A DNA stretch of 64,000 nt. Origin: Lycium barbarum (lineage: Eukaryota; Streptophyta; Magnoliopsida; Solanales; Solanaceae). The number at the start of each line of letters is the position of its first letter. Position 1 is the first letter of the stretch. Below the pieces are notes generated by a model. That model had not been told where the DNA came from, made no database searches, and saw only the letters and a program-made list of their open reading frames with translations. The translations under genes and the position numbers were made by a program. Positions 57,891-64,000 of this stretch are shown piece by piece. The stretch lies in NCBI RefSeq assembly GCF_019175385.1, contig NC_083341.1:90422321-90486320 (forward strand). Direction: 5' to 3'.

Positions 57891-60800
57891 TGTTAGACCC
57901 CGTATTTTATACGTCGAGTTATTCGCGAAGGAATCGACGTGAGGTAGAAACCTCGGATTTTTAATTTCTAAACTAGACTTAATCGGTTATAAATTTTACT
58001 TAGTGTAAAAATGTTATTGGAGATTAGGAACTACTTAATTGTGGTGTTAAGTAAAAATTTGTGACAATAATGAGCCAGCAAGAGTATCAAACGTCCAAGG
58101 TAAAAAGGATGACTCAAAGTCATCTAAAATAAGGCTAACGGAAGACATACAAATGTGCAATTAAAGGTTGATTCATCCACTACATTTTCAATATATTGTG
58201 GACAATTAAATTGGAAGGAAAATACAAGTTATATTCGGCCAAGAGCTGAAAATTGGAGGAGAAAAAGTTGAAGCATGCAATTGAATATTTAAGCATCCAC
58301 TACTTTATGAAAGTATACATTATTTTATGAAGACATAACATGGTGGAGGGATCATTTCACATTAAATATTGATCATTCATCTCGGAATGATTACAATGGA
58401 CAAAGGGTGGTGTGTGAATCATTCACCACACATGAGATTGTCTTGTAAACAATTGAAAAGAAAGAAGAAGAAAGGAAACAAAGGGAGACAAATTCGGCCA
58501 TATATCCAAAAGTAGAGGGGAAAAGAAAGAAAATTTTAGGTGTAAAGTTAAAGGAGTGACTCATGCCATAAGTGGAGCATGTGCCAACTTGTAGGCATCA
58601 AAGTTGAACCAAATAATGACCAAGAAATCAGCCGTCACAATTCATTTCAACTACACAACACAAAGAAAGAAAACCTAAGCCTAGAGAGAGAGAGCATTCG
58701 GCCAAGCTTGGCTGATTTTTGAGCTCTTTGAGTCTTGATCCAAAAATTATTTTCCAAGGTGTTTCAACCCTTTATAAGGTCCCTAGAACGTGAAGATAGT
58801 TTTTGGAGCAACAAGAACCATTTTCATCTCAAGTCACAAACTTTAGCCAAGTAGAGAAGTCAAGTTGTCAAGGTAAGATCTAACTTTCTTTTGCTTGTAT
58901 TAAGGGTGATGTAGATGAGTAAATATAAGTTGTATACATGAAATGATGTGTGTTGATGTTGGAACATGATAGTAGTTAGGGGGTTATATGTGTTGATGTT
59001 GAAGTATGGTTGTAACTTGATGAACATGAATCGCATGCATAAAATCATGAAAGTTGGTGTTGGAATGTTAGTTGGCCGTAGGGACTGTTTTGGTGGAATT
59101 AATAGACTGATTTTATTTAGTAAATATGGTTGTTATTATCATAGATCTCATGGTAAAAAAAAAAGAATGAAAAGAATTGGAAGGTTAAAGGTGAAGTTTT
59201 GTTAGTATGAAAATGATTGAATCTATGATTTTATGTGAAGTGATGTTGAAGCATGTTGAAACCGTTTGTGGACTGTTTTGTGAGGAAGTTAGTGAACTGT
59301 TTTTACATGATATTTTGATTGTTATTAACATGAATTTTATGATGGAATGAAGGTGTTTAATGATTGGAGTTGAAACTAAAGTCGTTTGTGAGTTGTTACA
59401 AGAATTGTAGAAATGACGATGTAGCTTAGTTGCGTATGAATTGATGTTGTACTTGTCGTGTGGATAGCTGATCATAACCTACTGAAATTATATGAAAAGA
59501 AGACATGAAATAATGTGTAAGAACCATATGTGGTTTGCTTAGTATGTTCGTAAACGTTTGCAAGAATTCCGAACATTGTTTAGGGACTGTTTTGGACATG
59601 TTGTTGGACTGTTTTGGATATGTTGTGGTAATGGACTGTTTTGGACTTGTTGTTTTCCTCAATTTGGAAAAAATAATTATAGTTAAGAGTATACATCATG
59701 TTTTCATAGTGGTTGGGCTGTTATAGAATCGTTTCGACGAAATAATATGACTATAGATTAACAAGAATAAATTGGATGTGTCATAATCGCATGTACACTA
59801 TTATCTAGTGTTGTAAGGTGCGGGCTGTTTTGACACGTTGTTGTTATTGAACTTGGAAGATTAATGATAATTAATATTATGCTTTGTATTGTATCTTGGA
59901 TGGGCTGTTATAAGTTGTTACATGCAAACGTTAAGGCTACGAACTATTAGAAGTAACTTGAGAATGTAGTAGCCGTATGTGAATCGTTATTGCATGTTGT
60001 GAATGTGGGCTGTTTGGAATATTGTGTGGGCTGTCCGGATTGATATTGAACATATAATTATTGATGTTGGGCTGGTTATATGTACTTGGTTTGGATACAA
60101 GAGCAAACGACGCCTAAACATCTAGAAAGGAGTTACTAACGTTAGAATACGTTTTGACTCTCCCCGTAACTTAAACGTAGTTGTTGACATCTTAATATAG
60201 GTTGAGATATTATTGGGCAGCGTATACATATTCTGAGACGAATAAGCGCTAAAGGTATGTGAAGCTAACCCTTCTTTCTTTTTGGCATGATCGTTGTGAA
60301 ATGAATATACGATATATATACGATTTCAAAGGAAACTCCTATTCCTAGAGCCACTAGGATGGCTATTGATTTTTGATTCCCATAACTTATGTTTTGATTC
60401 ATCTATATTAATGTGTACACATGATTTCAAAGATTCATTTTGATATAATCCACAGGGACATCCGAAAGGTATATGAGATGACTATTATTAGAAATTGCAA
60501 ACGATGGTTCGTGTTGACTATTCTATTGAGTCTTTAAAAATGTTTTGAATTGCATATAGTTTCTCACTACTCTGCTCGTTCATATCTCAATATATCTTTC
60601 ACCGAGTCCCGGGCCGGGTACGACGGGGCCCTGTCCCGTCATATGTTACGTTACTGTTGATACTTTTAGAGGTCTATGGACATATGTGTGGGTTGTGTAT
60701 GGGTTCTGTGATATGATATTCTTCCATATGATGGCAGCCTTGCCGACTTGCATATGATATTGTTATATGATGGCAGCTTTGTCGGCTTGCGTATTGTTTC

Positions 60801-60921
60801 ATGATAAGATCGTTATAAGATCCATATTGAGTTTGCTGTGAAATGAATATGTAACTAAGGAATATGTATACGGGTGTCCATGTCGGGCACCAGTCATGGC
60901 CTACGGGGTTGGGTCGTGACA
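57891..60921 (+). repeat. solo LTR
   Basis: TGTTAGACCCCG to GTGACA, 3031 bases, flanked by GTAAC on both sides, with no internal region: a solo LTR left by LTR-LTR recombination. It is related to the RT-C LTR (shared GAGCCACTAGGATGGC near 60345 and 13220). Modules: GGTAAG (58872-58877), GGTATGTGAAG (about 60253), a GACGGG/CCCGTC hairpin (60622-60640), and a two-unit repeat GATGGCAGC-TTG (60725-60790). The triple-hairpin block is not recognisable. Confidence 0.9.
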
Positions 60922-60981
60922 GTAACGATCTGTTTGGTCGTTATAGTCCGTTTGCCTCTATTGACCCTTTTCGAGGCCATC

Positions 60982-61003
60982 GGGGGGGGGGGGGGGGGGG
61001 GGG
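60982..61003. repeat. poly-G run (22 G)
   Basis: Twenty-two consecutive G in the RT-G LTR. The true length may differ because of sequencing limits. Confidence 0.8.
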
Positions 61004-62935
61004 TTGGTCTGATTCTTCGTATTTTGAGCCTTTAAGTAAGATGGGTTTGACCCATAGTTGACTTTTTAGAAAATGGACTTTTTTTGAAATTCCTTCGATT
61101 CTGATAAGTCTGGATGACAGTTTGTGACTTGGTAGTATGTTTGGTTCAGTTGCCAATGCACTTGGGGGCGTTTTGGGACTTGGGTTGGAAACTTAGCTTT
61201 AGGCCCTTAGGGATTGACATGGTCAAAAAGACCTCCGTTGGAAATTTTGAGGCCGCAAATGAATTCGTAGCGCGTTTTTATGTGTGCATGCAGTTTGTTT
61301 TGTATCTGTGGCGCCTCGCGTGATAGTCGGATTTCTGGTTGAAAATGGTCAAAATGCAGAAAACTCTGGTGTCTAGTGTCCACCGCAGCGGCACCAGACT
61401 CATTGCAGCGGCCCCGCTATAGCGTGGGAAGGGTCGTTATATCGAGTAAAAGATTTCAGGGCGTGTCGTCCCAGCGGACAGGTGTCCGCTGAGGTGGACA
61501 CGCTGTAGCATGTGTGATGCCGCCATAGCAGCAAGTCTAGATTTTCACGTGGGCGCTAGAGTGGGCCCTTGGCTTCTATGACTAGCTCGCTTCAGCTGGT
61601 AACCTTACCGCTGCTGCGAGTGACGAGCAGTGTTTCAAAAAAATTTCTTAAGTGAAATCCCTTAAACCCTTTCATTTCTCCTCATCACTTCATAAGCACT
61701 ATTGGGGTGAATTAATCAACTCGAAGGCTAAATCATCTCTGAGATAAGATCTATGACCCTAGAATCTATCGTTTACCTTCCCAGTTCACTAATTCATACT
61801 GAGAATCATTAGAATCAAAGCATAGAAGTCTAGTTTTATGATTATTTCTTGATTTGGGTTTTAGACTTCCTAAATAGAAATTGATGATGAAATTGACTAG
61901 AATAAACATAGAAAGTGATGAATTCATTATTGTTAAGCCTAGTTCTTCCATTATTAGTGTTTAATTTAAGGATAAAAAGTCAGGTTTTATACCCAAATTT
62001 GGGGGTTTCACTTTAAATCTGAATTAGGCCAAATTGTGAGTTGATTTAGAAATTGATTAGTGGGTTTGATCACCTAGAGCTTGAATATGACATTTGATCC
62101 TTCAATTTACCATTTTACCCTTGTGCACTCATTTCCTAATTATTGGGTTAGAATTTGACCTAACTAGAAGTTTAGTAGTATGGGTGTTGTTCTTCATGAT
62201 TTCTAATATAGAATTTGAATATGAATAGAATTTGAGTACTTCGAGGCACAACGAAAAGGCAAGGCCCAGGTTCGATCGTTCGAGGCTCCTGTTCAGCATT
62301 CCAGGTAGGTTACATCTTACCTTTTTAGTTAGACTTCAGTTAGAGATTCATATGTAGAGTTAGCGATTGTTGGAGAAAGTATGTAAACCTTCGGGTGTGA
62401 AGTTTGGGTTGAAATACTTAAATTGGTATTGTTGTTGACTGTGGCTTGTAAACTTATTGTGTACTATGGCTTGTTGCCTTATTGTGAGTTGTTGTCTTGT
62501 CGCCACATGATTGATTATTGAGTTGATTCTTAGTGATTGCTTCATGATCTGGAGAGCATATTTATCATTGTTGAGGTTGCTAGAAAAAAAAGGTCAAGTT
62601 AAGATATTGATATTCTGATTGATATACTTGTCCTTATGTGGCATGATTGATTTGATAAGTTATCATTATTCATGATACTATGCATTATACTCATACTCAT
62701 ATTCCATGATACTCTGATTTGAGTCGGGCTTAGTATTTTTGTGTGATTGTGATTATTGGGCATTGTCTTGTTAAGAGGAAGGAAGTCATTTATTCGTGAA
62801 ATTATGATACGGGTCCATGTGTGGCATAATTGATATTGACAGATTCTCGTGATATGTGTCCATGTGAGGCACCATTTATATTTATATACTCTCTTTGAAA
62901 TTGATATCATTCATGTATTGAAACTCATGTATTTG

Positions 62936-63076
62936 GATCGGGTTGCATATCGCAACATATTTTATACATATATTGAATCGGGTTGCACTCCGCAATATAT
63001 ATTAAACCTATTTTGGATTTGGTTGTACGTTCCACAACATATATATATAGGATCGGGCTTTGTACCACAGCAGGTA
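62936..63076 (+). repeat. hairpin-bearing tandem repeat in RT-G LTR
   Basis: Three to four units of about 40-45 bases begin GGATCGGGTTGC or a variant. Each has a small hairpin: GTTGC/GCAAC (62942-62956), TTGC/GCAA (62983-62995), GTTGT/ACAAC (63022-63038). The third keeps pairing through a double change. Confidence 0.75.
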
Positions 63077-64000
63077 CATGGAATTTGCGGGTCCCCCATG
63101 GTTCATGACTGTCGAGGCGTAGATATCATCTGCCGGGAGCATGTATGCAGCATTACATTCATATTTTATTCACTCATACATCTGATTTCTGGTAGTGGCT
63201 ATTTATCATATTGTACGGTGCTCGTGAATATTGACTTCTTGGTTGGTTATTGATTTGAGATCGTTGTGTGCATGATTAGTATGTATTTAGGAATTGATGG
63301 ATTCGAGGAGTAGAGACTTCATCCTATTTTTGACATGAGGTTACGGAGTGACATTGATGGTTGCACTAGTGTTTATGGTTATTCTGTGGAATCGTGGGAA
63401 ACATGCCAAGACTTGTGTTTAGGTGCTTCACCATGGGCTATGATTCGGCTATTTGATTTTTATGTACTTGATTGTTGGACTATGTGGTGTTTATACCTGA
63501 TAGTGACCATGTCTATTCTTAAGTCTGTCCCTTTATATATGTTAACTAACTGTTGTCGGCCTGTGATGCCTACTTAGTACGTGTTGTTTGTACGGATGCT
63601 ACCTTGCTACACTATTTTTTGAGATGTAGAGTATGAGATAGATTCCACTTCCACTTCCACTTCTCGAGGCTAATTTTCGAGGCCGGGCTTGCCAGTATCT
63701 AGGGTGAGCATCTGACAAGTTGCTTCCTGGAGGCTCATCTATCAAGTTTTTATATTCCATCAATCCGACAATTTTTTTATTTGACTTTTAGACTTGTATA
63801 GTAAACATTCTTTTAATTTCTCGTGTACAAGTCAGGACAGTTCCTTGGAGATTTTATTGTTTTCCAGACTTTTTCTCCTTTAAATGATATTGAGATTTAT
63901 TGTTACTTACATTGTTCTTCCGCATTTATAGTTGTATGCTAGTTAAGGGAATGGTTCTCCTACCACGGTGGGAAATGGTAAGTGCCTGCATGACTAAACG

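Larger units (their letters stand above)
60922..64000 (+). repeat. RT-G 3' LTR, continued to window end
   Basis: After the duplicated GTAAC (60922-60926) the LTR resumes GATCTGTTTGGTCG. It contains GC-rich degenerate GCAGCGG/CCGCT repeats (61375-61560), CAGGTAGG near 62300, hairpin-bearing repeats (62936-63076) and a GTAC pair near 63578-63593. The sequence near 63960-64000 looks like the approach to the LTR end but no terminal CA is reached. The LTR is at least 3.08 kb. No gene is seen. Confidence 0.6.

Overview
This window is plant intergenic heterochromatin made almost entirely of nested Ty3/gypsy LTR retrotransposons. I find no intact host gene, tRNA or rRNA gene. The tRNA-iMet primer sites (TGGTATCAGAGC), 2.3-3.6 kb LTRs, Pol order PR-RT-RNaseH-INT and C-terminal chromodomain-like block indicate Tekay/Del-type chromoviruses. 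The sequence style recalls Solanaceae, but that is memory-based inference.

Layout. (1) 1-5866: RT-A, minus strand, running off the left edge; its 5' LTR is 3551-5866. (2) 5867-7663: remnant of a transposon-associated coiled-coil protein gene and its 3' flank. (3) 7664-12255: RT-B, plus strand, truncated at both ends, decayed gag-pol. (4) 12256-34005: RT-C, plus strand, full gag-pol with one gag frameshift and several stops; its 5' LTR is truncated where it joins RT-B. RT-D (minus, 20090-31354, TSD CAAGC) sits inside the RT-C 3' LTR. (5) 34006-34940: two minus-strand LTR fragments. (6) 34941-64000: RT-G, plus strand, split by RT-E (35093-57111, TSD TGAGC) and by a solo LTR (57891-60921, TSD GTAAC). 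RT-E keeps only gag plus a 3' non-coding block. Its 3' LTR is split by RT-F (minus, 43149-56979, TSD GTAGG), which has three 3.55 kb LTRs alternating with two 1.59 kb non-coding internal regions.

How the parts relate. RT-B, RT-C and RT-D are decayed autonomous elements. RT-E and RT-F are non-autonomous and share a 3' non-coding block absent from RT-B, RT-C and RT-D. That block contains a sequence colinear with plant 5S rRNA, including its Pol III internal promoter region; this is the most unusual signal here. The LTRs of several families share short inverted repeats in the same order, some with compensatory base changes, while their primary sequence differs. A hairpin, usually with an AGGA loop, lies just before the polypurine tract of six resolved internal 3' ends.

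The insertion order from the nesting is RT-G, then RT-E, then RT-F; RT-G before the solo LTR; RT-C before RT-D.
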